Positions 44,891 to 54,397 of a DNA stretch of 64,000 bases are shown here, piece by piece (position 1 is the first letter of the stretch; the number at the start of each line of letters is the position of its first letter). The notes under the pieces were generated by a model. That model saw only the letters and a list, made by a program, of their open reading frames with translations, did not search any database and was not told the DNA's origin. Origin of the DNA: a bacterium (GTDB taxonomy: Bacteria; Bacillota; Bacilli; Lactobacillales; Streptococcaceae); contig CAJNBS010000004.1 in assembly GCA_905221065.1 (NCBI GenBank), positions 1 to 64,000 of the forward strand, given 5' to 3'. The position numbers and the translations under genes are program-made.

Positions 44891-45607
44891 TTAGTGATCA
44901 CGGTCACATGAAATGAATTTGATTTTGTAGTAATCCGCTCGTTTATAAGTTTCGCTGTAAGCGAGAACCTGACCAGTAGACTCTAATTTAGTAGTTTTGG
45001 TTTGTAAAACGCTAGGGAATTGTTCATCGACTCCGAGGACTGAAGCCGCATGTTCTGGAGTTGGAAATGCTATTTCATTGATTTCTTCAAAATGTTCATC
45101 ATTCATGTGGATGTGATAATCCAATTTGAAACGGTTATAGATAGAGCTATAATATTCAAGATTTGGATAATTTGCGTTGATGTATTGTTCTGGAATATAA
45201 GATGTGTGATAGATGTATACGACACCATTTGTTTCGCGTACGCGTTCAATCTTGTAGTAGAATTGATTACCGCGTAGTCCAAGTTTTTCTAAGTAGCTTA
45301 GTTTGTTTCCACGCTCAATAGAAAGGACGGTCACTTTATCATCTTTAGTTTCAAAAACTTCTACATCAGAAAACTCCACGAGTTTATGTTTGCGTGCGCG
45401 TGAAACGAATGTACCCTTTCCTTGTTGGCGGACAATATAGCCATCTTTGGCAAGGTCGTTTAAGGCGCGGACAACTGTGATAGAACTTACATCATACATA
45501 GCGATCAATTCAGCTTCAGTGTAAAATTTATCTCCACTAGCGAATTGGCCAGAGATGATTTTGTTCTTTAATTCATCTTTTATATATTGATACTTTGGAA
45601 TTGCCAT
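44891..45607 (-). CDS. bgaR: GntR/HutC-family repressor, probable BgaR
   Basis: 238 residues. The N-terminal winged helix (about 1-75: YQYIKDELKNKIISGQFASG ... SSITVVRALNDLAKDGYIVR and the wing QQGKGTFV) is followed by a UTRA-type ligand domain (about 90-235). It is divergent from bgaC and the PTS genes, the place of BgaR, which represses that operon in pneumococcus. The start at 45607 (MAIPKYQYIK) follows GAGGTG; a longer reading from 45649 is possible but unconserved. Its likely operator is at 45860-45882. Confidence 0.88.
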   Translation of the reverse strand: MAIPKYQYIKDELKNKIISGQFASGDKFYTEAELIAMYDVSSITVVRALNDLAKDGYIVRQQGKGTFVSRARKHKLVEFSDVEVFETKDDKVTVLSIERGNKLSYLEKLGLRGNQFYYKIERVRETNGVVYIYHTSYIPEQYINANYPNLEYYSSIYNRFKLDYHIHMNDEHFEEINEIAFPTPEHAASVLGVDEQFPSVLQTKTTKLESTGQVLAYSETYKRADYYKIKFISCDRDH

Positions 45608-45846
45608 AATTTCACCTCGATTTTCCTTCTCCGTTAAAGATTTTACCATAAAACCGGAAAGAATAGTAGTCTTTTGAATAAAAAAATTAGAATAATAGGC
45701 TATAAGGTTAATTTACATAAAAAATAGGAGATTTTATACATTTTTATACATGCTACCTGTTTGAAGCTATATGTCTGTAAATTCTATATCTTTATAAGTT
45801 TTTTGTGTAAAAGTTGGTGAAAAATGAAAAAAATTGTGAAAAGCTA

Positions 45847-45882
45847 TTGACAAATGTAGTATATTGAGTTATATTCAATATA
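45847..45882 (+). promoter_or_regulatory. bgaC promoter with BgaR-type operator
   Basis: TTGACA (45847-45852) and TATATT (45870-45875) are 17 apart. TATATTGA (45860-45867) and TCAATATA (45875-45882) form a perfect 8-bp inverted repeat with 7-base spacing right over the -10, a repressor's place. Confidence 0.8.
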
Positions 45883-45889
45883 TCAACAA

Positions 45890-45904
45890 ATGAAAGCGTA
45901 AACT
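45890..45904 (+). promoter_or_regulatory. cre site (CcpA) before bgaC
   Basis: ATGAAAGCGTAAACT fits the consensus WTGNAANCGNWNNCW at every position. Placed just after the predicted transcription start, it should give catabolite repression by roadblock. Confidence 0.85.
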
Positions 45905-45926
45905 TAAAATGTCAAAAAGTAAGAAT

Positions 45927-47714
45927 ATGACACGATTTGAGATACGAGATGATTTCTATCTCGATGGAAAATCATTTAAGATTTTATCTGGCGCCATTCA
46001 TTATTTTAGGGTTCCTCCAGAGGATTGGTATCATTCGCTCTATAATTTGAAGGCTCTTGGTTTTAATACGGTAGAGACTTATGTGGCCTGGAATTTACAC
46101 GAGCCTCGTGAGGGCGAGTTTCACTTTGAAGGGGCTCTGGATTTGGAGCGGTTTCTACAGACAGCACAAGATCTGGGTCTCTATGCGATCGTTCGTCCGT
46201 CACCCTTCATCTGTGCAGAGTGGGAATTCGGTGGCTTACCAGCCTGGCTCTTAACAAAGAATATGAGGCTTCGTTCCTCAGACCCTGCTTATATCGAAGC
46301 TGTCGGTCGCTACTATGACCAACTCTTGTCACGATTGGTTCCACATTTGTTGGACAATGGTGGCAATATCCTCATGATGCAGGTTGAAAATGAGTATGGT
46401 TCTTATGGAGAAGATAAGGCTTACCTGAGAGCCATTCGACAGTTGATGGAAGAGCGTGGCGTAACCTGTCCCCTCTTTACATCAGATGGTCCGTGGAGAG
46501 CTACTCTGAAAGCTGGAACCTTGATTGAAGATGACCTCTTTGTAACAGGGAACTTTGGTTCTAAGGCACCTTATAACTTTTCACAGATGCAGGAATTCTT
46601 TGATGAGCATGGCAAAAAATGGCCGCTCATGTGTATGGAGTTCTGGGATGGCTGGTTCAATCGTTGGAAAGAACCGATTATCACACGGGATCCAAAAGAA
46701 TTGGCAGATGCAGTTCGAGAGGTTTTGGAACAAGGTTCCATCAACCTTTACATGTTCCACGGTGGTACAAACTTTGGTTTCATGAATGGTTGCTCGGCTC
46801 GAGGAACTTTGGACCTGCCACAAGTTACATCTTATGATTACGATGCTCTTCTAGATGAAGAAGGAAATCCAACTGCCAAATATCTGGCAGTCAAGAAAAT
46901 GATGGCGACACATTTCCCAGAGTATCCGCAGTTAGAACCACTCTACAAAGAGAGTATGGAGTTGGATGCTATTCCACTAGTTGAAAAAGTTTCCTTGTTT
47001 GAAACCTTGGATAGCTTGTCTAGTCCTGTAGAAAGCCTTTATCCTAAAAAGATGGAGGAGCTGGGACAAAGTTATGGCTACCTACTCTATCGAACAGAAA
47101 CAAACTGGGATGCAGAAGAAGAAAGACTTCGTATCATTGATGGTCGAGATAGGGCTCAGCTTTATGTCGATGGTCAGTGGGTCGAAACCCAATATCAGAC
47201 AGAGATTGGGGAAGATATTTTTTATCAAGGTAAAAAGAAAGCGCTGTCTCGATTGGATATCTTGGTAGAAAATATGGGGCGTGTCAACTATGGACACAAG
47301 TTCTTAGCGGATACGCAACGTAAGGGAATTCGGACAGGGGTTTGTAAGGATTTGCACTTCTTACTAAACTGGAAACACTATCCACTCCCTCTAGATAATC
47401 CTGAGAAAATTGATTTTTCAAAAGGATGGACAGAAGGACAACCAGCCTTTTACGCTTATGATTTTACAATCGAAGCGCCAAAAGATACTTATCTAGACTT
47501 ATCTGAGTTTGGTAAGGGAGTTGCCTTTGTCAATGGGCAGAATCTAGGACGTTTTTGGAACGTCGGCCCAACCCTCTCGCTTTATATCCCTCATAGCTAT
47601 CTCAAGGAGGGTGCCAACCGCATCATTATCTTTGAGACAGAGGGCCAATATAAAGAAGAGATTCATTTAACTCGTAAACCTACACTAAAACACATAAAGG
47701 GGGAAAACTTATGA
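45927..47714 (+). CDS. bgaC: Beta-galactosidase BgaC (GH35)
   Basis: BgaC removes terminal beta-1,3-linked galactose from host-type glycans. The 595-residue protein has a GH35 catalytic barrel with the acid/base region QVENEYGSYG (Glu156) and the nucleophile region CMEFWDGWF (Glu238), then beta-sandwich domains. It has no signal peptide or sorting motif, although surface location has been reported for the pneumococcal enzyme. ATG 45909, in frame, would add six residues; neither start has a strong ribosome site. It heads the PTS-agaS-galM cluster; the next gene overlaps by 4 bases. Confidence 0.93.
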   Translation: MTRFEIRDDFYLDGKSFKILSGAIHYFRVPPEDWYHSLYNLKALGFNTVETYVAWNLHEPREGEFHFEGALDLERFLQTAQDLGLYAIVRPSPFICAEWEFGGLPAWLLTKNMRLRSSDPAYIEAVGRYYDQLLSRLVPHLLDNGGNILMMQVENEYGSYGEDKAYLRAIRQLMEERGVTCPLFTSDGPWRATLKAGTLIEDDLFVTGNFGSKAPYNFSQMQEFFDEHGKKWPLMCMEFWDGWFNRWKEPIITRDPKELADAVREVLEQGSINLYMFHGGTNFGFMNGCSARGTLDLPQVTSYDYDALLDEEGNPTAKYLAVKKMMATHFPEYPQLEPLYKESMELDAIPLVEKVSLFETLDSLSSPVESLYPKKMEELGQSYGYLLYRTETNWDAEEERLRIIDGRDRAQLYVDGQWVETQYQTEIGEDIFYQGKKKALSRLDILVENMGRVNYGHKFLADTQRKGIRTGVCKDLHFLLNWKHYPLPLDNPEKIDFSKGWTEGQPAFYAYDFTIEAPKDTYLDLSEFGKGVAFVNGQNLGRFWNVGPTLSLYIPHSYLKEGANRIIIFETEGQYKEEIHLTRKPTLKHIKGENL

Positions 47715-48187
47715 CAATTGTAGGATGCCGTATCGATGGACGTTTGATCCACGGACAAGTAGCCAATCTATGGGCTGGAAAACTAAATGTTTCACGTATT
47801 ATGGTTGTAGATGACGAAGTTGTCAACAACGACGTTGAAAAGAGTGGTTTGAAACTTGCGACACCACCAGGTGTGAAATTGAGTATTTTGCCAATTGAAA
47901 AAGCGGCAGCCAATATTCTTGCTGGTAAATACGATAGCCAACGTCTCTTTATCGTGGCTCGTAAACCAGATCGCTTCCTTGGTTTGGTAGAAGCAGGTGT
48001 ACCACTTGAAACCCTTAATGTTGGGAATATGTCTCAAACACCAGAAACTCGTGCCATTACACGTTCTATTAACGTAGTAGACAAGGATGTGGAAGACTTC
48101 CACAAACTGGCAGAAAAAGGTGTTAAACTTACTGCTCAAATGGTTCCAAATGATCCAATTTCAGACTTTTTGAGCTTATTAAAATAG
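47711..48187 (+). CDS. PTS EIIB, mannose/galactosamine family
   Basis: 158 residues. The phosphorylated His is His14 in CRIDGRLIHGQVANLW. EIIB passes phosphate from EIIA to the incoming sugar. Its start overlaps the bgaC stop, and AAAGGGGG is the ribosome site. It belongs to a complete IIB-IIC-IID-IIA set. Confidence 0.94.
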   Translation: MTIVGCRIDGRLIHGQVANLWAGKLNVSRIMVVDDEVVNNDVEKSGLKLATPPGVKLSILPIEKAAANILAGKYDSQRLFIVARKPDRFLGLVEAGVPLETLNVGNMSQTPETRAITRSINVVDKDVEDFHKLAEKGVKLTAQMVPNDPISDFLSLLK

Positions 48188-48213
48188 GAAAAAATTTTTA
48201 GGAGGTCATTGTT

Positions 48214-49119
48214 ATGATACAATGGTGGCAAATTTTACTTCTCACTTTGTACTCAGCTTATCAAATCTGTGATGAGTTGACGATCGTTTCATCTGCAGGT
48301 TCCCCTGTATTTGCTGGTTTCATTACTGGTTTAATCATGGGAGATGTGACTACTGGTCTACTTATCGGTGGTAACTTGCAACTATTCGTTCTTGGGGTTG
48401 GTACCTTCGGTGGTGCTTCTCGTATCGACGCAACTTCTGGTGCAGTTCTTGCGACAGCCTTCTCTGTTTCACAAGGTATTGATACAGCACTTGCGATTAC
48501 AACAATCGCTGTGCCAGTAGCAACTCTCTTGACATATTTCGACGTTCTTGGACGTATGACAACTACTTTCTTTGCTCACCGTGTGGATGCTGCAATCGAA
48601 CGCTTTGACTATAAAGGTATTGAACGCAACTACTTGCTTGGTGCAATTCCTTGGGCTCTATCTCGTGCCCTTCCAGTCTTCTTTGCGCTTGCTTTTGGTG
48701 GTGAATTTGTACAACACGTAGTAGATTTCGTTACAAAATACCAATGGGTTGCAGATGGTTTGACACTCGCAGGACGTATGCTTCCAGGTCTTGGATTTGC
48801 AATCTTGCTTCGTTACCTTCCAGTTAAACGTAACCTTCACTACCTTGCAATGGGATTTGGTTTGACAGCTATGTTGACTGTTCTTTACTCATATGTAACA
48901 GGTCTTGGTGGCGCTGTTGCAGGTGTTATCGGTACTCTACCTAAAGATATTGCTGAAAAAATTGGTTTCGTGAACAACTTCAAAGGTTTGTCTATGATTG
49001 GTATCTCTATCGTAGGTATCTTCCTTGCAGTGCTTCACTTCAAAAATAGCCAAAAAGTAGCTGTAGCAGCACCTTCTACACCATCAGAAAGTGGGGAAAT
49101 CGAAGATGACGAATTCTAA
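48214..49119 (+). CDS. PTS EIIC, mannose/galactosamine family
   Basis: 301-residue permease with about eight helices. Typical blocks are GLIMGDVTTGLLIGGNLQL and GVGTFGGASRIDATSGAVL. With EIID it forms the membrane channel for galactose or a galactose-type amino sugar; exact substrate not readable. Confidence 0.93.
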   Translation: MIQWWQILLLTLYSAYQICDELTIVSSAGSPVFAGFITGLIMGDVTTGLLIGGNLQLFVLGVGTFGGASRIDATSGAVLATAFSVSQGIDTALAITTIAVPVATLLTYFDVLGRMTTTFFAHRVDAAIERFDYKGIERNYLLGAIPWALSRALPVFFALAFGGEFVQHVVDFVTKYQWVADGLTLAGRMLPGLGFAILLRYLPVKRNLHYLAMGFGLTAMLTVLYSYVTGLGGAVAGVIGTLPKDIAEKIGFVNNFKGLSMIGISIVGIFLAVLHFKNSQKVAVAAPSTPSESGEIEDDEF

Positions 49120-49927
49120 TTACAAACTTACAAAAGAAGATTTTAATCAAATCAACAAACGTAGCTTGTTTACTTTCCAATTAGGTTGGAACTACGAACG
49201 TATGCAAGCTTCTGGTTACCTGTACATGATCTTGCCTCAATTGCGTAAAATGTATGGAGATGGAACTCCTGAATTGAAAGAAATGATGAAAGTTCATACT
49301 CAATTCTTCAATACTTCACCATTCTTCCACACCATTATCGCTGGTTTTGACCTTGCCATGGAAGAAAAAGATGGTGTAGGTTCAAAAGATGCCGTTAACG
49401 GTATCAAGACAGGTTTGATGGGACCATTTGCTCCTCTTGGAGATACAATCTTTGGTTCACTTGTACCTGCTATCATGGGATCTATCGCAGCAACTATGGC
49501 TATCGGTGGTCAACCTTGGGGTATATTCCTTTGGATTGCAGTTGCAGTAGCGTATGATATCTTCCGTTGGAAACAGTTGGAATTTGCCTACAAAGAAGGG
49601 GTTAACCTTATCAACAACATGCAAAGTACCTTGACAGCTTTGATTGACGCTGCATCTGTACTTGGTGTCTTCATGATGGGTGCTCTTGTAGCAACAATGA
49701 TCAACTTTGAAATTTCTTACAAATGGGCAATCGGTGAGAAGATGATTGACTTCCAAGACATCTTGAACCAAATCTTCCCACGCTTGCTTCCAGCAATCTT
49801 TACTGCCTTTATCTTCTGGTTGCTTGGTAAGAAAGGTATGAACTCTACTAAAGCTATCGGTATTATTATCGTACTTGCTTTGGCTCTTTCTGCCTTTGGT
49901 AAATTTGTACTTGGAATGGGCGCATAA
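49106..49927 (+). CDS. PTS EIID, mannose/galactosamine family
   Basis: 273 residues from ATG 49106, which overlaps the EIIC end by 14 bases; an earlier ATG at 49091 would overlap more and is less likely. Shows RSLFTFQLGWNYERMQASGY, MKVHTQFFNTSPF, GPFAPLGDTIF of the family and C-terminal helices. Confidence 0.93.
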   Translation: MTNSNYKLTKEDFNQINKRSLFTFQLGWNYERMQASGYLYMILPQLRKMYGDGTPELKEMMKVHTQFFNTSPFFHTIIAGFDLAMEEKDGVGSKDAVNGIKTGLMGPFAPLGDTIFGSLVPAIMGSIAATMAIGGQPWGIFLWIAVAVAYDIFRWKQLEFAYKEGVNLINNMQSTLTALIDAASVLGVFMMGALVATMINFEISYKWAIGEKMIDFQDILNQIFPRLLPAIFTAFIFWLLGKKGMNSTKAIGIIIVLALALSAFGKFVLGMGA

Positions 49928-49930
49928 TTT

Positions 49931-50335
49931 ATGGCTAAATCATTAATTTTGGTGAGTCATGGTCGCTTCTGTGAAGAACTTAAAGGTAGCACTGAAATGA
50001 TTATGGGTCCACAAGACAATATTCATGCAGTGGCTCTTCTTCCAGAAGATGGACCAGAAGACTTTACTGCAAAATTTGAAGCTGCTATTGAAGGATTGGA
50101 TGATTTCCTAGTCTTTGCGGATCTTCTCGGTGGGACACCTTGTAACGTGGTAAGCCGTTTGATCATGGAAGGTCGTGATATTGACCTTTACGCAGGGATG
50201 AATCTTCCAATGGTGATTGAATTTATCAATGCGAGCCTTACAGGTGCAGATGCGGACTATAAGAGCCGTGCTACAGAAAGCATTGTGAAAGTCAATGACC
50301 TGTTAGCTGGCTTCGATGATGACGAAGATGAATAA
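49931..50335 (+). CDS. PTS EIIA, mannose/galactosamine family
   Basis: 134 residues. The phospho-acceptor His10 lies in LILVSHGRFCEEL, and ADLLGGTPCNV follows. It accepts phosphate from HPr. Its TAA stop is directly joined to a BOX element. Confidence 0.93.
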   Translation: MAKSLILVSHGRFCEELKGSTEMIMGPQDNIHAVALLPEDGPEDFTAKFEAAIEGLDDFLVFADLLGGTPCNVVSRLIMEGRDIDLYAGMNLPMVIEFINASLTGADADYKSRATESIVKVNDLLAGFDDDEDE

Positions 50336-50529
50336 TACTCTTCGAAAATCTCTTTAAACTATGCTAGCGTCGCCTTGCCGTATAGATGTTACTGACTTCG
50401 TCAGTTCTATCTGCAACCTCAAAACAGTGTTTTGAGCTGACTTCGTCAGTCTTATCCGGCAACCTCAAAGCAGTGCTTTGAGCAGCCTGCGGCTAGCTTC
50501 CTAGTTTGCTCTTTGATTTTCATTGAGTA
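50335..50529 (+). repeat. BOX element with two boxB units (A-B-B-C)
   Basis: ATACTCTTCGAAAATC at the left, CATTGAGTA at the right, flanked by TA (50333-50334, 50530-50531). Two boxB copies lie inside, with the palindromes CTCAAAACAGTGTTTTGAG and CTCAAAGCAGTGCTTTGAG, each with ACTTCGTCAGT. The left TA belongs to the EIIA stop codon. Confidence 0.92.
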
Positions 50530-50578
50530 TACGATGTGACAACATTAAAATCGTTAGAGCATCTTATATAGAATATAC

Positions 50579-50607
50579 ATGGGAATGGGGCTTACTCCCA
50601 TTCCCAT
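50579..50607 (+). promoter_or_regulatory. Strong hairpin before agaS
   Basis: ATGGGAATGGG and CCCATTCCCAT form an 11-bp perfect stem with a seven-base loop. No T-run follows, so it is more a processing or mRNA-stability element than a terminator. Confidence 0.6.
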
Positions 50608-50631
50608 ATTTGATAGAAAAAGAGGAACTCA

Positions 50632-51798
50632 ATGCTACATTATACAAAAGAAGATTTGCTCGAATTAGGTGCAGAAATCACTACGCGTGAAATCTACCAA
50701 CAGCCTGATGTATGGAAAGAAGCTTTTGAATCTTATCAAGCACAACGTGAAGAAATTGCAGCCTTCCTACAAGGGATTGCTGATAAACATGATTATATCA
50801 AGGTTATCTTGACGGGTGCTGGTACTTCTGCTTATGTGGGAGATACCTTGGTACCTTACTTTAAGGAAGTCTATGACGAACGCAAATGGAATTTCAATGC
50901 CATTGCGACAACAGATATCGTTGCCAATCCAGAAACTTATTTGAAAAAAGATGTGGCGACTGTCCTTGTATCTTTTGCTCGTAGTGGGAATTCTCCTGAA
51001 AGTGTGGCGACTATTGATTTGGCCAAAGCCTTGGTGGATGAGTTTTACCAAGTGACCATTACTTGTGCAGCGGACGGGAAATTGGCTCTTCAAGCCCACG
51101 GTGATGACCGTAATCTCTTGCTCTTACAACCAGCTGCTTCTAATGACGCTGGATTTGCCATGACTTCTAGCTTTACATCAATGATGTTGACAGCTCTCTT
51201 GGTCTTTGATCCTATAGAATTTGCTGTGAAATCTGAACGTTTTGAAGTTGTGTCTAGCCTTGCTCGTAAAGTTCTAGACAAGGCAGAAGATGTCAAAGAG
51301 CTTGTTGATTTAGACTTTAACCGTGTCATCTACCTGGGCGCTGGTCCTTTCTTTGGGCTTGCTCATGAATCTCAGCTCAAGATTTTGGAATTAACAGCTG
51401 GCCAAGTGGCGACCATGTATGAAAGCCCAGTTGGCTTCCGTCACGGTCCAAAATCTCTTATCAACGAAGATACAGTTGTTTTGGTCTTTGGTACAACGAC
51501 AGACTACACTCGTAAGTACGACTTGGACTTGGTTCGTGAAGTTGCTGGTGACCAGATTGCTCGTCGTGTTGTGCTTTTGAGTGATCAAGCCTTTGGTCTT
51601 GAAAATGTCAAAGAAGTGGCCCTTGGTTGTGGCGGTGTCTTGAATGATATTTACCGTGTCTTCCCTTACATCGTTTATGCCCAACTCTTTGCCCTATTGA
51701 CTTCACTTAAGGTAGAAAATAAACCAGATACACCGTCTCCTACAGGTACAGTAAACCGTGTGGTACAAGGTGTTATCATCCACGAATACCAAAAGTAA
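50632..51798 (+). CDS. agaS: SIS-domain sugar isomerase/deaminase AgaS
   Basis: A 388-residue protein with two SIS (phosphosugar-binding) domains, about residues 40-190 (VILTGAGTSAYVGD, SFARSGNSPESVATI) and 220-370 (VIYLGAGPFFGLAHES, ESPVGFRHGPKSL). It is of the AgaS type, thought to deaminate/isomerise galactosamine 6-phosphate, or act like GlmS isomerase. It fits the galactose/galactosamine PTS upstream. Ribosome site AGAGGA. Confidence 0.92.
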   Translation: MLHYTKEDLLELGAEITTREIYQQPDVWKEAFESYQAQREEIAAFLQGIADKHDYIKVILTGAGTSAYVGDTLVPYFKEVYDERKWNFNAIATTDIVANPETYLKKDVATVLVSFARSGNSPESVATIDLAKALVDEFYQVTITCAADGKLALQAHGDDRNLLLLQPAASNDAGFAMTSSFTSMMLTALLVFDPIEFAVKSERFEVVSSLARKVLDKAEDVKELVDLDFNRVIYLGAGPFFGLAHESQLKILELTAGQVATMYESPVGFRHGPKSLINEDTVVLVFGTTTDYTRKYDLDLVREVAGDQIARRVVLLSDQAFGLENVKEVALGCGGVLNDIYRVFPYIVYAQLFALLTSLKVENKPDTPSPTGTVNRVVQGVIIHEYQK

Positions 51799-51901
51799 TA
51801 CTCTTCGAAAATCAAATTCAAACTACGTCAGCTTCGCCTTGCCGTACTCAAGTACAACCTGCGGCTAGTTTCCTAGTTTGCTCTTTGATTTTCATTGAGT
51901 A
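51798..51901 (+). repeat. BOX element without boxB (A-C)
   Basis: Starts ATACTCTTCG and ends CATTGAGTA, with boxA GCCTTGCCGTA passing straight into boxC GCGGCTAGTTTCC. Flanking TA at 51796-51797 (part of the agaS stop TAA) and 51902-51903. Confidence 0.9.
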
Positions 51902-52019
51902 TAAGACAGTGTTTATAAATTCTTGACAAGAGGATTTGTAAATTATCAGATAAACCATAGATTGTCAGTAGGCTTTCTATGGTTTGTTTGCTTGATAGAA
52001 ATAGTAAAAGGAGAAGAGA

Positions 52020-53057
52020 ATGAAAGCATACACAGAGCGTGTATTTGGAAATGTTGAGGGCGAGGATGTCTTGGCCTATCGCTTTGAGACTGAGGCAGGT
52101 TATCAGCTAGAGGTCATGACTTATGGTGCGACCATCTTGCGCTATGTCACACCTGACAAGGCTGGAAATTTTGCCAACGTTATCTTGGGATTTGATGATT
52201 TTGATAGCTATGTAGGCAATAGTCCTAAGCATGGAGCTAGTGTGGGTCCTGTGGCAGGCCGTATTGCAGGTGCGACCTTTGAGCTCAATGGCCAGACCTA
52301 TGATCTTGAAGTCAACAATGCTAGCAACTGCAATCACAGTGGTTCAACTGGTTGGGATTCTAGCTTGTTTGAACTAGTTGAAGTGAGCGACCATGGTCTG
52401 ACCCTCTACACAGAGCGTACAGATGGCACAGGAGGATTTCCTGGTAATCTCCAGATTTGGATTAGCTACAACTTGGAAGAAACTGGTGCCTACGAAATCA
52501 GCTACAAGGTAACAACTGATCAAGATACCTTGGTCAATCCAACTAATCACAGCTACTTCAACTTGTCTGGTGATTTCACGCAGACAATTGACCGCCATGT
52601 CTTCCAACTAAACACAGAGGGGATTTACCCAATTGCTCCCGACGGTGTTCCTGCCAAAACTCCAGATGCTAATCGTGATGTGGTCAAACACATCTACAAT
52701 GGTGCCTTGTTGAAGGATATCTTCGCAGAAGAAGATGAGCAAATCCAGCTGGTTTCTGGTTTGGATCACCCATTTGCCCTTCCTGCAGGTCATGGCAATG
52801 CTGGTTTCCTTTATGACCAAAATTCAGGTCGCTTCTTGCTTTTCAAGACAGAGGCTCCTTGTTTTGTAGTCTACACAGCAAACTTTGTGGATGAGAGTGT
52901 CATCATAGGAGATCAGCCAATGGTACAGCACAATGGGATTGCACTTGAAGCGCAGGCTTTGCCAGATGCTATTCACAGTGACCTCAAAGATCAAGTTATT
53001 CTCAAAGCCGGTCAAACCTTCACCAGTAAGACACGTTATGAACTTGTTGTGAAATAA
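52020..53057 (+). CDS. galM: Aldose 1-epimerase (galactose mutarotase)
   Basis: GalM interconverts alpha and beta anomers of galactose, preparing beta-galactose released by BgaC. The 345-residue protein shows YGATILRYVTPDKAG, GPVAGRIAGATFELNG, NPTNHSYFNLSG and the catalytic Glu in GIALEAQALPDA. Ribosome site AAAAGGAG. Confidence 0.94.
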   Translation: MKAYTERVFGNVEGEDVLAYRFETEAGYQLEVMTYGATILRYVTPDKAGNFANVILGFDDFDSYVGNSPKHGASVGPVAGRIAGATFELNGQTYDLEVNNASNCNHSGSTGWDSSLFELVEVSDHGLTLYTERTDGTGGFPGNLQIWISYNLEETGAYEISYKVTTDQDTLVNPTNHSYFNLSGDFTQTIDRHVFQLNTEGIYPIAPDGVPAKTPDANRDVVKHIYNGALLKDIFAEEDEQIQLVSGLDHPFALPAGHGNAGFLYDQNSGRFLLFKTEAPCFVVYTANFVDESVIIGDQPMVQHNGIALEAQALPDAIHSDLKDQVILKAGQTFTSKTRYELVVK

Positions 53058-53200
53058 AGAATGGCGTTTCTACTTTTTACGGTTAATAACATTTGCCTTA
53101 TAACATTAGTAGAAACAGGCAAAGAATAGGAAAATATGATATAATTGGGTGTTGAGAAGTGTTTATCAAGATACGATTCAAAAGATATAAGGAGTAAGCA

Positions 53201-54397
53201 ATGAAGAAAATTGTATTTGCTAGTGCCTTGGCTTTGACCTTGGCTGGAGCAGTTTTGACAAATGATGTTTTTGCGAATGACAGATTGGTGGCAACACAAT
53301 CTATTAATGGTAAAAATGAAAATGTATTGACCTCAGAGGTGCTAAAGCCTTCTAGTGGCAACGTTTTGGTTGGAATCAAGGGAGAATTTTTAACTCCAAA
53401 TAAACAAGCTATTTTGGATGCAATCAATAAAATTCGTAAGGAAGCAGCTGATGAAGGTTTGGTAGATAAGTATGTCCCTATTAAATGGTCTACTGATCTT
53501 GAGAAAACTGCTTTTGTACGAGCTACTGAGGTGTCAGTAGCTTTGAAACCTGAGCGTCTTTCTACTAAAGAAATCTGGACTGCTTTTCCATCTAGTAATA
53601 GTATAAGAGGAGAAGCTTTAGATGTAAACTATGAAGGTTTTCTAAAAGCAATTGAAAACTGGCATGCTGAGAAGGCGAATTATGTAGCGAAAAAGAAGGG
53701 TGGAACCTCTAAAGAATTTACAGGTTATTATGAGGTTTTGATCAATTCTAAATTTACCTATGTGGGTCTCGCAGCCTTTAAAAACGCAGCTAGCTCTCAG
53801 CAAGTAGCAACGATTTCTCTAGCTTTAGGTGATGATGCTTCTTCAGAGGAATTGGCTGGTGGATATGGTTCTGCTATTCAGTATACAGAAGTGACTGCCT
53901 CAAACCTTTCAACCGTTAAAAGTAAAGCTACAGTTGTAGAAAAATCGTTGAAAGATTTTAGAACATCTACATCTAGTCAGTCTGGCTGGGTGAAGTCTAA
54001 TGGAAAATGGTATTTTTATGAGTCTGGTGATGTGAAGACAGGCTGGGTGAAAACGGGTGGTAAATGGTACTACTTGAATGATTTAGGTGTCATGCAGACT
54101 GGATTTGTAGAAGTTGATGGAACATGGTATTTCCTTGATAGTTCAGGCGCGATGTTTACAGGCTGGGGAACAGATGGTAGCAGATGGTTCTACTTTGATG
54201 GCTCAGGAGCTATGAAGACAGGCTGGTACAAGGAAAATGGTACTTGGTATTATCTTGATCAATCAGGTATCATGAAGACAGGTTGGTTTAAAGTAGGCAA
54301 GTACTGGTACTATGCATATGGTTCAGGGGCTTTAGCAGTCAGCACAACAACACCAGATGGTTACCGTGTAAATGGTAATGGTGAATGGGTAAACTAG
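53201..54397 (+). CDS. Choline-binding protein with CAP-like domain
   Basis: A 398-residue secreted protein. Signal peptide (cut near residue 26, FANDR). A CAP/SCP-like domain of about residues 65-225 shows AILDAINKIRKEAADEGLVD, IKWSTDLEKTAFVRATE and ENWHAEKANYV, but the usual His/Glu active residues of CAP are only partly kept. Six choline-binding repeats follow, ending DGYRVNGNGEWVN. A TATAAT (about 53140) and AAGGAG precede it. It lies where pneumococci carry another choline-binding protein, between galM and the zinc protease. Confidence 0.86.
   Translation: MKKIVFASALALTLAGAVLTNDVFANDRLVATQSINGKNENVLTSEVLKPSSGNVLVGIKGEFLTPNKQAILDAINKIRKEAADEGLVDKYVPIKWSTDLEKTAFVRATEVSVALKPERLSTKEIWTAFPSSNSIRGEALDVNYEGFLKAIENWHAEKANYVAKKKGGTSKEFTGYYEVLINSKFTYVGLAAFKNAASSQQVATISLALGDDASSEELAGGYGSAIQYTEVTASNLSTVKSKATVVEKSLKDFRTSTSSQSGWVKSNGKWYFYESGDVKTGWVKTGGKWYYLNDLGVMQTGFVEVDGTWYFLDSSGAMFTGWGTDGSRWFYFDGSGAMKTGWYKENGTWYYLDQSGIMKTGWFKVGKYWYYAYGSGALAVSTTTPDGYRVNGNGEWVN

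Noticed and set aside
50579-50607. Terminator before agaS
   Set aside because: The stem is strong, but ATTTGATAG follows instead of a T-run.
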